A stretch of DNA of 64,000 bases, taken from assembly GCA_009840595.1 (NCBI GenBank), contig VXNK01000070.1:1-64000 (forward strand), in the 5' to 3' direction. The stretch is from Rhodospirillaceae bacterium (lineage in GTDB: Bacteria > Pseudomonadota > Alphaproteobacteria > Bin65). Under the pieces are notes generated by a model. It saw nothing but the letters and a program-made list of their open reading frames with translations, was not told where the DNA came from and ran no database searches. The first letter of the stretch is position 1. Each line of letters begins with the position of its first letter. Positions 28,792 through 37,679 of this stretch are shown piece by piece. Position numbers and translations under genes: made by a program.

Positions 28792-29784
28792 TCATGGCGT
28801 CCGCGTCGCACCGCCCTGGAGGCCGGCCGGTCCATCCTCATTCCCGACCTTTTTCGCAGGCGCTTCCGGCTTTGCCGCCGCAGGCGGATCCGAAGGCGTT
28901 TCCGGGCAGTTTTTGCCGGCGCACGGCGCCGGCTTCTTCGGCCAGAGCCGGTCGCGCCACGGGTCGGGCGTTGCCATGATCAGCGTCCAGAAATGCTTGA
29001 TCGGGATGCCGCCGCGCGGCGGGTTCGGGTTGTAGTCGTAGGCGATTCCGGCTTCGGTCATGCCGGTCAGCGTCATCTGCATCAGGTGGACGGCGCTGCC
29101 CGTCCACTGCTGCATCGTGGCTTCCGCCGTCGCCCGGCCGCCGGCCAGGTTCTCGGCGATCCTCCTCCAGGTGTAGCCCTCGTCCCAGACCCGGTCGCCG
29201 AGTTGCGAACAGTCCGTGCCGGTATGCTGCATCAGGGCGTAACGCGCGATATCGAGATTGTGCCGCTTCGCCGCCACCATCAGGCGGGGTTCCAGCTTCA
29301 TGGTGGTGTGGCCGCGGCGCTCGCGCAGCCGGTTGATCAGCCGGAGCATGCGCAGAACCTTGGCGTCGATCAGCTGCGGGAACGCTTCGTCGGCGCGCCG
29401 CGCCGCTTCCTCCCGGCCCGGCCGGTCCGGTTTGCGCTTGTATTCCTCGGTATAGACAAACCGGTCCGGATCGTAGGGCCGCGGAATCCGGTCGGCGCCG
29501 TGATATTTCCAGGCCTTGCAGGCCAGCCGGTCCGGCCGCCCTTTGCGCGACGCTACCCGGCGCTGCGCGGCGCTGCGCGGCCGCGGCGTCGCCCGGACGG
29601 ACCTGTTCCGGTTCACCGCCCTCTCGCCTTCCTTCCGTGCAGGTTCGGCGGCACTTGCGGTGTCCGCGCCGGACAGGGCGGGCAGCACGGACAGCACAGA
29701 CGGGGCGGCCACGGCCGCCGCAATCGCCAGAGCGCCGGCCGCGGCCGCTTTCAGGCATCGGCCGGGCGGGCGGCCCTGCCTCAT
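28792..29784 (-). CDS. Secreted CAP-domain protein, coupled to mrp
   Basis: A 330-residue protein. It has a signal peptide (CLKAAAAGALAIAAAVAAP, cut near SAA ~res 45), a basic linker, and a CAP domain in residues ~140-285: MLRLINRLRERRGHTTMKLEPRLMVAAKRHNLDIARYALMQHTG, DRVWDEGYTWRRIAENLAGG, TMQQWTGSAVHLMQMTLTGMTEAGIAYDY. The conserved His (LMQHTG), Glu (AENLAGG) and His (AVHLMQM) of CAP proteins are visible. The C-terminus is Pro/Lys-rich. Its ATG overlaps the mrp stop. Bacterial CAP proteins have been linked to envelope processes; no activity is assigned. Confidence 0.85.
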   Translation of the reverse strand: MRQGRPPGRCLKAAAAGALAIAAAVAAPSVLSVLPALSGADTASAAEPARKEGERAVNRNRSVRATPRPRSAAQRRVASRKGRPDRLACKAWKYHGADRIPRPYDPDRFVYTEEYKRKPDRPGREEAARRADEAFPQLIDAKVLRMLRLINRLRERRGHTTMKLEPRLMVAAKRHNLDIARYALMQHTGTDCSQLGDRVWDEGYTWRRIAENLAGGRATAEATMQQWTGSAVHLMQMTLTGMTEAGIAYDYNPNPPRGGIPIKHFWTLIMATPDPWRDRLWPKKPAPCAGKNCPETPSDPPAAAKPEAPAKKVGNEDGPAGLQGGATRTP

Positions 29785-30989
29785 CGGATAACGATCTTCG
29801 GCGCCGGCTTCGCTGCGGTCGTGCCGGCGTCGAGCCGGTCGAGAACCTGCATGGCGATTTCGCGGTAGGCCGCGGCGTGGGCGCCGTCCGGTTCCGCAGC
29901 GACGATCGGCCGGCCGCCGTCCGACGTTTCCCGGATCGCGATATCCAGGGGGATCTCGCCCAGGAAGGGGACGCCGAGCCGCTCGGCCTCGCGCCGGGCG
30001 CCGCCATGCGAGAAGACATCGCTGCGCTCGCCGCAATGCGGGCACTGGAAGTAGCTCATATTCTCGACGATGCCGAGCACCGGGACATCGACCTTGCGGA
30101 ACATGTTCAGCCCCTTGCGCGCGTCGAGCAGCGCAATGTCCTGGGGCGTCGAAACGATGATCGCGCCGGAAAGCCGCGCGGTCTGGGCCAGCGTGAGCTG
30201 CGCGTCGCCGGTGCCGGGCGGCATGTCGACGACGAGAACGTCGAGCGGCCCCCACGCGACGTCGTGCAGGAGCTGCTGAAGCGCGCTCATGACCATGGGG
30301 CCGCGCCAGATCATCGGCGTTTCCTCATCGACCAGGAAACCCATGCTCATCAGCTTGACGCCGTGGCCCGTCATCGGGTCCAGCACCTTGCCGTCTGCGG
30401 TGGTCGGCTTGCCGCGGACGCCCATCATGCGCGGCATCGAGGGGCCGTAGATGTCGGCGTCGAGCAGGCCGGTCCGGGCGCCTTCGGCCATCAGGGCGAG
30501 GGCCAGGTTGGCCGCCGTCGTCGACTTGCCGACGCCGCCCTTGCCCGATGCGATGGCGACGATCGAGCCGATCCGGTCCGCGCCCGGCCCCCTCGGCGCC
30601 GGGCCCTGACTGGGGGCGGGGGCGGTTGCACCCGGCCCGCTTCCGCCCTGCCCGTCTCTTGCAGGTCCGTCTCTGGCAGGCCCGTCTCTGTCGGGACCGC
30701 CTCCATTCGGGCCGGCGCCGCCCGGAGCGGGCCCGGCCTTCCGGTGCGCGGTCAGGACCGCAGTGACGGAGGTCACGCCGTCCAGCGCGAAGACCGCCTG
30801 CTCGGCCGCCTTGCGCAGCGGTTCGGCGCCGGCGCCGCGCGCCGCATCGACTTCGACGGAGAAGCCGACATTGCCGTCCTTGATCGCCAGGCCGCCGATC
30901 ATGCCGAGGGACACCAGATCCTTGCCCCGTTCGGGGTCGCGCACCCGGCTCAACGCTTCCAGAACCCGTTCTTCGGTGATCTTCGCCAT
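29781..30989 (-). CDS. mrp: Mrp/NBP35-family Fe-S carrier ATPase
   Basis: A 402-residue P-loop ATPase that binds and transfers 4Fe-4S clusters. It has an N-terminal MIP18/DUF59 domain (ALSRVRDPERGKDLVSLGMI), a Gly/Pro-rich linker with RDGPA repeats (~res 98-115), the deviant Walker A ASGKGGVGKST (~res 149), MPPGTGDAQLTL and the C-terminal cluster motif FQCPHCGE. The C-terminal ~25 residues are extra. It is transcribed divergently from hflK, with the CAP-domain gene coupled downstream. Confidence 0.95.
   Translation of the reverse strand: MAKITEERVLEALSRVRDPERGKDLVSLGMIGGLAIKDGNVGFSVEVDAARGAGAEPLRKAAEQAVFALDGVTSVTAVLTAHRKAGPAPGGAGPNGGGPDRDGPARDGPARDGQGGSGPGATAPAPSQGPAPRGPGADRIGSIVAIASGKGGVGKSTTAANLALALMAEGARTGLLDADIYGPSMPRMMGVRGKPTTADGKVLDPMTGHGVKLMSMGFLVDEETPMIWRGPMVMSALQQLLHDVAWGPLDVLVVDMPPGTGDAQLTLAQTARLSGAIIVSTPQDIALLDARKGLNMFRKVDVPVLGIVENMSYFQCPHCGERSDVFSHGGARREAERLGVPFLGEIPLDIAIRETSDGGRPIVAAEPDGAHAAAYREIAMQVLDRLDAGTTAAKPAPKIVIR
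30652..30696 (-). repeat. 15-bp in-frame tandem repeat in the mrp linker
   Basis: Three units of CCGTCTCTGGCAGGC-type sequence (plus-strand reading) encode RDGPA repeats between the DUF59 and ATPase domains of Mrp. The period is a multiple of three. Confidence 0.8.
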
Positions 30990-31143
30990 GCTTGAATTCT
31001 CCGGGTTGCGCCCGATATCCCGAATGGTGGATCGACCGCGTCGGGAGTCGGCGAAGAACTAGACCCGACGCGGGAGGCGATCCAGCGCGGCGTATCGGGC
31101 TGCGCCCCTTCGCAGCAGCCGCGGTGCGGGTAGCCGGCGCACA

Positions 31144-31172
31144 TTGCCGCCGGAGACCGGCGTCGCTATGTA
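31144..31172 (+). promoter_or_regulatory. Predicted promoter of hflK-hflC
   Basis: TTGCCG (31144-31149), a 17-bp spacer and TATGTA (31167-31172). It lies ~100 bases before hflK in the 286-bp gap shared with the divergent mrp. It closely resembles the element before ubiX. No other structure stood out in this gap. Confidence 0.5.
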
Positions 31173-31275
31173 CCGGTATTCCGCATAGTCCCGCAATCCG
31201 GCGGGGAAGCGTGACGCAGTGCACCATCGCAGGGCGCGATAGACCCGAAAAGGGCCATTTCAGGACGGCGAAGAG

Positions 31276-32547
31276 ATGCCTTGGAAAAACCAGAGCGGCG
31301 GCTCGGGCGGCGGCGGGCCGTGGGGCGGCAACGGCGGCGGCAGGGGCCCGTGGGGCGCCGGCGGCGGCGGTAACGGCGGAGGCGGTCGTCGCCCCGGCGG
31401 TTTCGGAGGCGGCCGGGGCGGCCAGCCGCCGAATTTCGAGGACATGCTGCGGCGCGGCCAGGACGGCGTGCGCCGGGTGATGCCCGGCGGCGTCGGCACG
31501 CCCAAGGGCATTGCGCTGATCGCCCTGCTGGTGGTCGCGATCTGGATGGCGACCGGTTTCTACCGCGTCGACCCGAAGGAAGCCGGCGTCGAGCTGGTGT
31601 TCGGCGAGGTGGTCCACGTTTCGGCCCAGGGCCTGCACTGGAACTGGCCGTCGCCGATCGGCGAGACCGAGAAGCCGAAGATCACCGAAATTTCCAAGAC
31701 CAACGTCGGCTTCATCCAGCTGGGCGAATCGCGCCGGACCGAAGAGCAGGAAAGCCTGATGCTGACCGGCGACGAGAATATCGTCGACATCAAGGTCGTG
31801 GTGCACTGGCGGATCGACGCCCGGCCCGTGACCCGCACGGTCGACGGCGCCGAGATCACGAGTCAGCCCGGCATCCGCAACTACTTGTTCAATATCCGCA
31901 ATCCGGAAAAGACGCTCAAGGACGCGACCGAAAGCGCGATCCGCGAAATCGTCGGCAAGACGCCGTTCGAGGAAATCCGCACCGAGGGCCGGCTGAAGAT
32001 CGAGGGCGACGCCAAGCTGTTGATCCAGGGCATCCTCAACGAATACGGCGCCGGCATCGAAGTGGTCCGCGTCCAGCTTCTGGGCGCCGATCCGCCGGAC
32101 AAGGTGCTGGACGCCTTCCGCGACGTGCAGGCGGCCCGCGCCGACCGGGACAAGATGATCAACGAGGCGACCGCCTACCAGAAGCGGATCCTGGAGCGCG
32201 CGAACGGCCGGGCCGACCAGATCACCCGGGCGGCGGAAGCCTTCAAGCAGGAGCGCATCCAGATCGCCCAGGGCGAAACCAGCCGCTTCCTCGCGCTGTT
32301 GCGGGAGTATGAAGCGTCCAAGGACATCACCCGCAAGCGCATCTACATCTCCACGATGCAGAATATCCTCAAGAGCATGGAGAAGATCATCGTGGACCAG
32401 AACGGCGACCAGGGCGTCGTGCCCTACCTGCCGCTCGACGAATTGATGAAGCAGCGCGGCACGCCCAGGAACGAAGACGGCGAGGCGACGCCCGGAACGG
32501 GCGCGACGGTCGGCCGGCCGGAAGCCGACGCCAGCAGGAGCCAGTAA
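31276..32547 (+). CDS. hflK: FtsH protease activity modulator HflK
   Basis: A 423-residue inner-membrane SPFH protein that with HflC forms a cage around FtsH. It has a Gly-rich, basic cytoplasmic N-terminus (~60 residues), a single membrane span GIALIALLVVAIWMATGFY (~res 77-95), the band-7 domain (VDPKEAGVELVFGEV, EESLMLTGDENIVDIKVVVHWRI) and a coiled-coil region with Ala/Glu-rich helices. An AAGAG ribosome binding site precedes the ATG. hflC follows one base after the stop. Confidence 0.96.
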   Translation: MPWKNQSGGSGGGGPWGGNGGGRGPWGAGGGGNGGGGRRPGGFGGGRGGQPPNFEDMLRRGQDGVRRVMPGGVGTPKGIALIALLVVAIWMATGFYRVDPKEAGVELVFGEVVHVSAQGLHWNWPSPIGETEKPKITEISKTNVGFIQLGESRRTEEQESLMLTGDENIVDIKVVVHWRIDARPVTRTVDGAEITSQPGIRNYLFNIRNPEKTLKDATESAIREIVGKTPFEEIRTEGRLKIEGDAKLLIQGILNEYGAGIEVVRVQLLGADPPDKVLDAFRDVQAARADRDKMINEATAYQKRILERANGRADQITRAAEAFKQERIQIAQGETSRFLALLREYEASKDITRKRIYISTMQNILKSMEKIIVDQNGDQGVVPYLPLDELMKQRGTPRNEDGEATPGTGATVGRPEADASRSQ

Positions 32548-32548
32548 C

Positions 32549-33439
32549 ATGACCCGCACTCGTATCGCCCTGATCGCGTTCCTGGTCATCATCGGCGTCC
32601 TCGGCTACTCGGCCGTCTACACGGTTCACGAGCGCGACCAGGTTCTCGTCCTCCAGTTCGGCAAGGTCGTGCGCCAGGACAGCGATCCCGGCCTGCACTT
32701 CAAGCTGCCGTTCATCCAGAACATCCGCTATTTCGACCGGCGCGTGCTGGATCTGGACGTGGCGCCGGCGGAAATGCCGACCAGCGACCAGAAGCAGACG
32801 GTGGTCGACACGATCGCCCGCTACCGGATCGAGAATCCGCTGAAATTCTTCCAGGCGGCGCGGGCCGTGGCGGTGTTCGAACAGCAACTCGGCGACATCG
32901 TGAGCTCGACGACGCGGGCGGTATTCGCCCGGGTTCCGCTGTCGGAACTGCTGACCGCGAAACGCGCCGACATCATGCGCGACATCGCCAGCCGCGTGAG
33001 CGCGGCGGTGGAAAACCGCTATGGCGTCGACCTGATCGACGTGCGGGTCAAGCGGCTCGACCTGCCGCCGCAGAACAGCGAGCGGATCCTGCAGCGCATG
33101 GAATCCCAGCGGCGCCAGGAAGCGACGGGTATCCGCGCCAACGGCGAGCGCGAATCGGCCCGTATCCGGGCCGACGCCGACCGGGATTCGCGGATCACCG
33201 TCGCCAAGGCGGAGCGCCGGTCCCAGGAGCTGCGCGGCGAGGGCGAGGGCAAGGCGCAGGAGATCTACAACAAGGCCTACGGCCGCGACGGCGGCTTTTT
33301 CGAGTTCTGGATCTCGATGAACGCGCTACGCGATTCGCTGGGCGCCGAAAACACGCGCTATGTCGGCCCTGCCGCCGGCGATTTCTTCAAATTTTTCGGC
33401 AACATGACGGGCGAGAAGGCCGGCGGGGAAAAGAAATAG
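32549..33439 (+). CDS. hflC: FtsH protease activity modulator HflC
   Basis: A 296-residue SPFH/band-7 partner of HflK. It has an N-terminal membrane anchor IALIAFLVIIGVLGYSAVY (~res 5-23), the band-7 core (VHERDQVLVLQFGKVVRQDSDPGLHFKLPFIQNI) and a Glu/Arg/Ala-rich helical stretch (RANGERESARIRADADRDSRITVAKAERRSQE). The ending FFKFFGNMTGEKAGGEKK is typical of alphaproteobacterial HflC. A DUF2065 gene follows, as commonly seen. Confidence 0.96.
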   Translation: MTRTRIALIAFLVIIGVLGYSAVYTVHERDQVLVLQFGKVVRQDSDPGLHFKLPFIQNIRYFDRRVLDLDVAPAEMPTSDQKQTVVDTIARYRIENPLKFFQAARAVAVFEQQLGDIVSSTTRAVFARVPLSELLTAKRADIMRDIASRVSAAVENRYGVDLIDVRVKRLDLPPQNSERILQRMESQRRQEATGIRANGERESARIRADADRDSRITVAKAERRSQELRGEGEGKAQEIYNKAYGRDGGFFEFWISMNALRDSLGAENTRYVGPAAGDFFKFFGNMTGEKAGGEKK

Positions 33440-33520
33440 CCGCCGCGGCCTGCCCGTGCCCGGCGCCGGCAGGCGCGCCGGCGGCGGGCGCGTGCTGCCG
33501 GAAAGACGGATGAACGTCGC

Positions 33521-33703
33521 GTGAAGGAACTGCTGCTGGCGCTCTGCCTCGCCATCGTGCTCGAAGGCATGATCTATGCGCTGTTTCCCAACGGAATGCG
33601 CCGGCTGCTGCAAGCATTCCTCGAAGCCTCGGAAACGACGATCCGCGTGACCGGGCTGGGCGCTGCTGCGGTCGGCCTGGGGCTGATCTGGCTGATCCGC
33701 TGA
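33521..33703 (+). CDS. DUF2065-family small membrane protein
   Basis: A 60-residue protein with two hydrophobic segments: LLLALCLAIVLEGMIYALFP and VTGLGAAAVGLGLIWLIR. The motif EGMIYALFPNGMRRLL identifies DUF2065, a family regularly encoded just after hflK-hflC, often before a DegP-type protease (absent here). The GTG start is the only one compatible with the conserved N-terminus. The function is unknown, but the context suggests membrane protein quality control. Confidence 0.85.
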   Translation: MKELLLALCLAIVLEGMIYALFPNGMRRLLQAFLEASETTIRVTGLGAAAVGLGLIWLIR

Positions 33704-33860
33704 CGCACCGCCGCCGCTTCGGCGCCCACGCGCCTGCAACCGGCGCGGTGCGCCGTCCGGAATCGCCGATTGACCTGCGCCGCCGCCGGTCGGACACTGC
33801 GCCGGGCATTCGGGCGGTGGGTCGGCGGATCGGCCGCCCCCGCAGTTTCCGGGAGCAGGG

Positions 33861-34631
33861 ATGAGCGATTCCGACATTTCCGCTCTGGGCGGACGGATCG
33901 TACCGGGCGATCTGCCATGTCTGCTGTGCGAGGCCCGGTCGTCCGCCGTGTGCGGCGCACTCGGCGAGGACCGCATCGTCTGCCTGAACGACTACGTCGT
34001 TCGCCGCCGGATCGGCGCCGGCGAGCGCCTGTTCGACGAAGGTGACCGGGCGGGACATTATTTCGTCGTCACCGAAGGCGCCATGACGGTGTTCAAGGAA
34101 GCCTACGACGGCCGGCGGCAGATTACCGGCTTCCTGTATTCGGGCGACATGCTCGGGCTCAACCACCATCAGCGCTACGCCTATTCCGCGGAGGCGCTGA
34201 GCGCCTCCGTCGTCTGCCAGTACGAGATTGCCGACCTGAACCGGCTGTTCCGGGACTATCCGGAAATGGAACACTGGCTGCTGCGGCATTGTTCCGACGA
34301 ACTGGCGTCGGCCCACGACCAGATGTTCCTGCTCGGGCGCAAGAATGCGATGGAGAAGATCGCCAGCTTCCTGTGGTTCCAGATGCACCGGTTGAAGCTG
34401 CGCAGCCGAAACCGCACCCGGCTCGAACTGCCGATGTCGCGCCGGGATATCGCCGACTATCTCGGCCTGACCGTGGAAACGGTGAGCCGGACCCTGACCC
34501 GGATGCGCCGCGACGGCACAATCAGGACCATCGGCAAGCACGATGTCGACGTTCTGGATATCGAGGATCTGCGCGCACGCGCCGGCATCGATGCCGACTT
34601 CAGGCCGGCTACGGCAGAACGCGCGGCGTAG
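33861..34631 (+). CDS. FNR-type [4Fe-4S] oxygen-sensing transcription regulator
   Basis: A 256-residue Crp/Fnr-family regulator. Cys20, Cys23 and Cys31 (CX2CX7C, as in rhizobial FnrN and similar) together with Cys119 make a plausible 4Fe-4S ligand set. A cNMP-fold effector domain (FDEGDRAGHYFVVTEGAMTVFKEAYDGRRQITGFLYSGDMLG) is followed by a dimerisation helix and a winged HTH, RRDIADYLGLTVETVSRTLTRM. Its E--SR recognition pattern matches FNR and predicts TTGAT-N4-ATCAA sites. It would switch genes on when oxygen falls. No clear FNR box was found by eye in the window. It is monocistronic. Confidence 0.9.
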   Translation: MSDSDISALGGRIVPGDLPCLLCEARSSAVCGALGEDRIVCLNDYVVRRRIGAGERLFDEGDRAGHYFVVTEGAMTVFKEAYDGRRQITGFLYSGDMLGLNHHQRYAYSAEALSASVVCQYEIADLNRLFRDYPEMEHWLLRHCSDELASAHDQMFLLGRKNAMEKIASFLWFQMHRLKLRSRNRTRLELPMSRRDIADYLGLTVETVSRTLTRMRRDGTIRTIGKHDVDVLDIEDLRARAGIDADFRPATAERAA

Positions 34632-34651
34632 GGCGCACCGGCCCGCTCGGG

Positions 34652-35887
34652 CTACACCGCGACCGGCAGCGTGCTGAGACCCCGGAAGCGGGCGCGGCCG
34701 TGGAAGCGGCTCGGCCCGTCGCGCCGCAGGCCCGGGAAGCGCGCCACCAACTTGCCGATCGCCACCCGGCCCTCGATGCGGCCCAGCGTATTGCCCATGC
34801 AGACATGCTTGCCGGTGCCGAAGGCGATCTGCGGGTTGGGATTGCGGCCGATATCGACATTTTCCGGATCGTCGAAGACCTCGGGATCGCGGTTGGCCGC
34901 GGCGACGCCGCAGTGGATGAAGGTGCCGGCCGGCAGCGTGATCCGCCGGTAAGGCGGACCGAACGCGACATCCTCCATCGCCTTGCGGTTGCCGATCTGC
35001 AGCGGGCTCTGGTAGCGCAGCGCTTCCTCGACCGCCGTCGAGATCAGGTCGGGATCGTCGCGCAGGCGCTGCAATTGAACGGGATTGTCGAGCAGCATGT
35101 CGATGCAGTTGCCGACCAGGTTGGCGGTCGTCTCGTGGCCGGCGTTGAGCAGGAAGATGCAGTTCTGCACCAGTTCGACCGGCGACAGTTTCTCGCCGTC
35201 GACCTCGCCGAAGATCAGCGCCGCCAATACTTCGCCCTGGGCGCCGGAGGCGGGCTCGAGCCGCCGGTCGGCGATCAGCTCCTCCAGCATGGCGCCGAAT
35301 TCCCCGACCGCGTCATGGCCGGCCTGCATCTTCTCGGGCGACACCACCGGGTCGAGCGCGCCGAGAATCAGCGTCGAGAAATCGTGCAGCCGGTGGCGGT
35401 GCTCCTCGGGGATGCCGAGCATGAAGGAGATGATCGCCGTCGGCAGGGCGAGTGCATAGTCCCCGATCACGTCGAAACGGCCCTGCGCCGCCATGCGGTC
35501 CAGCAGGTCGTCGATCACCTCGTGGATCAGCGGCTCCAGTTCGCCGATCTTGCGCGGCGTGAAGGCCGCCGCCAGCAGGCGCCGGACCCGGGTGTGGATC
35601 GGCGGATCGTTGAAGACCAGGCTGGTGGTGTGGTGGGTGTAGAGCGGCCCGTCGCCGAACCGCGGCTTGAAATCGACCTTCTTGTCCGAACTCATCGCCG
35701 GGTGCTTGAACGACTGCACCACGTCTTCATAGCGGGTCAGCAGCCAGGTGCCGTCCGGGTTGCGGTGGACCGGGTCGTGCTCGCGCAGCGCCCGGTACAT
35801 CGGAAACGGATCGTCCAGGAAATCCTGGCCGATGGCGTTGAGATCGAAGGATTGCGCGGCCGCGCGGTCGGGCATGGCAGCGGTCAT
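34652..35887 (-). CDS. Cytochrome P450
   Basis: A 411-residue soluble bacterial P450. The heme-ligand motif is FGTGKHVCMGNTLGRIEG (Cys ~res 360), the I-helix NAGHETTANL (~res 254) provides the oxygen-activating Thr, and the K-helix ExxR is EEALRY. No membrane anchor, so it needs ferredoxin-type electron partners, none of which are encoded nearby. The ATG overlaps the stop of the upstream acetyltransferase reading frame (ATGA), so the two were one operon. The substrate is unknown. Confidence 0.93.
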   Translation of the reverse strand: MTAAMPDRAAAQSFDLNAIGQDFLDDPFPMYRALREHDPVHRNPDGTWLLTRYEDVVQSFKHPAMSSDKKVDFKPRFGDGPLYTHHTTSLVFNDPPIHTRVRRLLAAAFTPRKIGELEPLIHEVIDDLLDRMAAQGRFDVIGDYALALPTAIISFMLGIPEEHRHRLHDFSTLILGALDPVVSPEKMQAGHDAVGEFGAMLEELIADRRLEPASGAQGEVLAALIFGEVDGEKLSPVELVQNCIFLLNAGHETTANLVGNCIDMLLDNPVQLQRLRDDPDLISTAVEEALRYQSPLQIGNRKAMEDVAFGPPYRRITLPAGTFIHCGVAAANRDPEVFDDPENVDIGRNPNPQIAFGTGKHVCMGNTLGRIEGRVAIGKLVARFPGLRRDGPSRFHGRARFRGLSTLPVAV

Positions 35888-36414
35888 CCCGCAGCGTCGC
35901 AGGTCTTCGTCGGCAGGCCCGGTCCGCCGGCGCGCGGGCTGCGGCGCTCGAACAGCACGACGTCGTGCCACACGCCGTCGAGATGGCCGTAACGCTCCCG
36001 ATAGCCGACTTCGCGGAAGCCGCATTTCCTGTGCAGGGCGATGCTGGGCAGGTTCTCGACCATGATCTGCGCCTGCAGGGTCCAGTAGCCGTCGGCTTCG
36101 GAAGCCTCGATCAGGCCTTCCAGCAGGGCGGTTCCGGCGCCCGCCCCTTGCGCGCTTTCGCTGACATAGACGCTGACCTCAGCGACCCCGGCCGCGCCTC
36201 ATGTATCCGGCGCCGGCATAAGCGCCGCCCAGCCGACCGTGCGCCCGCCGCCGTCGCGGGCGACGAGCCGGCCGATCGGCAGGTGGCCCTTGTTCCAGGC
36301 CTTCCAGCTCGGCGGGTTCTTCATGAAGGCGGCGATGCCGGTCTTCAGGCCCGCGCGATAGATGGCCCGGACCTCGGGCCAGTCGCCGTCCCGCATCGCG
36401 TCGACCGCGATCAT
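35884..36414 (-). pseudogene. Phosphinothricin-type GNAT acetyltransferase, interrupted by an in-frame TGA
   Basis: Reading from 36414, 71 codons encode an intact N-terminus (VRAIYRAGLKTGIAAF, WAALMPAPDT), then TGA at 36201-36199, and the same frame continues without a gap: GVAEVSVYVSESAQGAGAGTALLEGLI, NLPSIALHRKCGFREVGYRERYGHLDGVWHDVVLFER, to a stop at 35886-35884 that overlaps the P450 ATG. The acetyl-CoA loop and family ending are present. By family comparison the stop sits in the short loop before GVAEVSVYV with no length change, so a single CGA-to-TGA change would explain it. It is either a recent nonsense mutation, a sequencing or assembly error, or (unlikely) readthrough. The intact protein would be 176 residues. 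Confidence 0.85.
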
Positions 36415-36418
36415 CGGA

Positions 36419-37477
36419 CTAACCGCCGGTCACGCTCATATGGCGGCTGACGGCCGGGGCGGTGCGGCGGCGGTCGATGACGAAATCGTGGCCCTTGGGC
36501 TTGCGCGTGATCGCCTCGCGGATCGCGGCGTCGAGCAGGTCGTCGTCGCCGCTGGCGCGCAGGGGCGCGCGCAGGTCGGCCGCGTCCTCCTGGCCCAGGC
36601 ACATATAGAGCGTGCCGGTGCAGGTCAGCCGGACCCGGTTGCAGGATTCGCAGAAATTGTGGGTCAGCGGCGTGATGAAGCCGAGGCGCCGGCCGGTCTC
36701 GCGCACCGTCCAGTAGCGCGCCGGGCCGCCGGTGGCATGGTCGCTTTCGTCCAGCGTCCAGCGTTCCTTCAGCCTGGCGCGCACCATCGAAAGCGGGAAG
36801 AACTGGTCGACCCGGTTGGCGGTGCCGACATCGGCGCCGATCTCGCCCAGCGGCATGACCTCGATGAAGGTGAGGTCGAATCCTTCGCCGCCCGCCCATT
36901 CGACGAGCCGGTGCAGTTCGTCCTCGTTGACGCCCTTGAGCGCAACCGTGTTGATCTTGACGGCGAGGCCCGCCGCCTTGGCTGCGGCCAGCCCCTCCAG
37001 CACCTTCTCCAGCCTGCCCCAGCGCGTGATGGCGGTGAATTTTTCCGGATCCAGCGTATCGAGCGAGACGTTGACCCGGCGCACCCCGGCGCGCACCAGC
37101 GCCTCGCTGTGTTTGGCGAGCTGGCTGCCGTTGGTCGTGAGCGTCAGTTCGTCGAGCGCGCCCCCGTTGCGACCGTCCGGGTCCAGCAGCGTGCCGAGCC
37201 GCTCGATCAGGGTCATGACCCCGCGGCGGACCAGCGGCTCGCCCCCGGTCAGACGCAATTTGCGCACGCCGAGGCGCACGAAGGCCCGGCACAGCCGCTC
37301 CAGTTCCTCGATCGACAGGACCTCCGACTTCGGCAGGAAGGTCATGTCTTCGGCCATGCAATAGACGCAGCGGAAATCGCACCGGTCGGTGACCGAGACG
37401 CGCAGATAGGTGATCGCCCGGGCGAACGGGTCGATCAGCGGCGCGGACTGGGGAAGGGTGCGAACGTCGTCCGGCAT
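36419..37477 (-). CDS. moaA: GTP 3',8-cyclase MoaA
   Basis: A 352-residue radical SAM enzyme starting molybdenum cofactor synthesis. The SAM-cluster motif CDFRCVYC (~res 31-38), [12 protein letters not shown], the second-cluster [13 protein letters not shown] (~res 280) and the C-terminal Gly-Gly (SVTGG) needed for activity are present. ATG 37477 gives the conserved [20 protein letters not shown] about 15 residues in. Moco made here would serve the xanthine and formate dehydrogenases. fdhD is divergent. Confidence 0.96.
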   Translation of the reverse strand: MPDDVRTLPQSAPLIDPFARAITYLRVSVTDRCDFRCVYCMAEDMTFLPKSEVLSIEELERLCRAFVRLGVRKLRLTGGEPLVRRGVMTLIERLGTLLDPDGRNGGALDELTLTTNGSQLAKHSEALVRAGVRRVNVSLDTLDPEKFTAITRWGRLEKVLEGLAAAKAAGLAVKINTVALKGVNEDELHRLVEWAGGEGFDLTFIEVMPLGEIGADVGTANRVDQFFPLSMVRARLKERWTLDESDHATGGPARYWTVRETGRRLGFITPLTHNFCESCNRVRLTCTGTLYMCLGQEDAADLRAPLRASGDDDLLDAAIREAITRKPKGHDFVIDRRRTAPAVSRHMSVTGG

Positions 37478-37522
37478 CGGCCTTGGGTGCGGTATGGGGC
37501 AACGGTCTGTATACCCGATTGC

Positions 37523-37551
37523 GATGTAGACCGTCCGGCCGCGCACGGCAA
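37523..37551 (-). promoter_or_regulatory. Predicted promoter of moaA
   Basis: Reading leftward: TTGCCG (37551-37546), a 17-bp spacer and TACATC (37528-37523), the same -10 sequence as proposed for ffh. The start would lie ~40 bases before the moaA ATG. I looked for a Moco riboswitch here and saw no convincing core. Confidence 0.45.
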
Positions 37552-37679
37552 CCGAGGGACGGATGCTGCGCAAGGTTTTGCAACCGTGCTCCAGGGCCGG
37601 CCGGATCGCCCGCCCGGCTTGCCTGCCGCGCGCCGGGTGCGCATGTTTGCGCCATGACGTCCGAACGCCGCGCGCAGCC

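Noticed and set aside
33704-33860. FNR box or DegP-type protease gene after hflKC-DUF2065
   Set aside because: The 157-bp gap has no TTGAT-N4-ATCAA site and no open frame with family features.
35884-36201. Frameshift in the acetyltransferase gene
   Set aside because: Both halves are in the same frame with no length change, so the defect is a nonsense codon, not a frameshift.
37478-37679. Molybdenum-cofactor riboswitch before moaA
   Set aside because: Only a promoter-like pair of boxes was seen; the conserved riboswitch core was not recognisable by eye, so it is not claimed. A covariance-model search would settle it.
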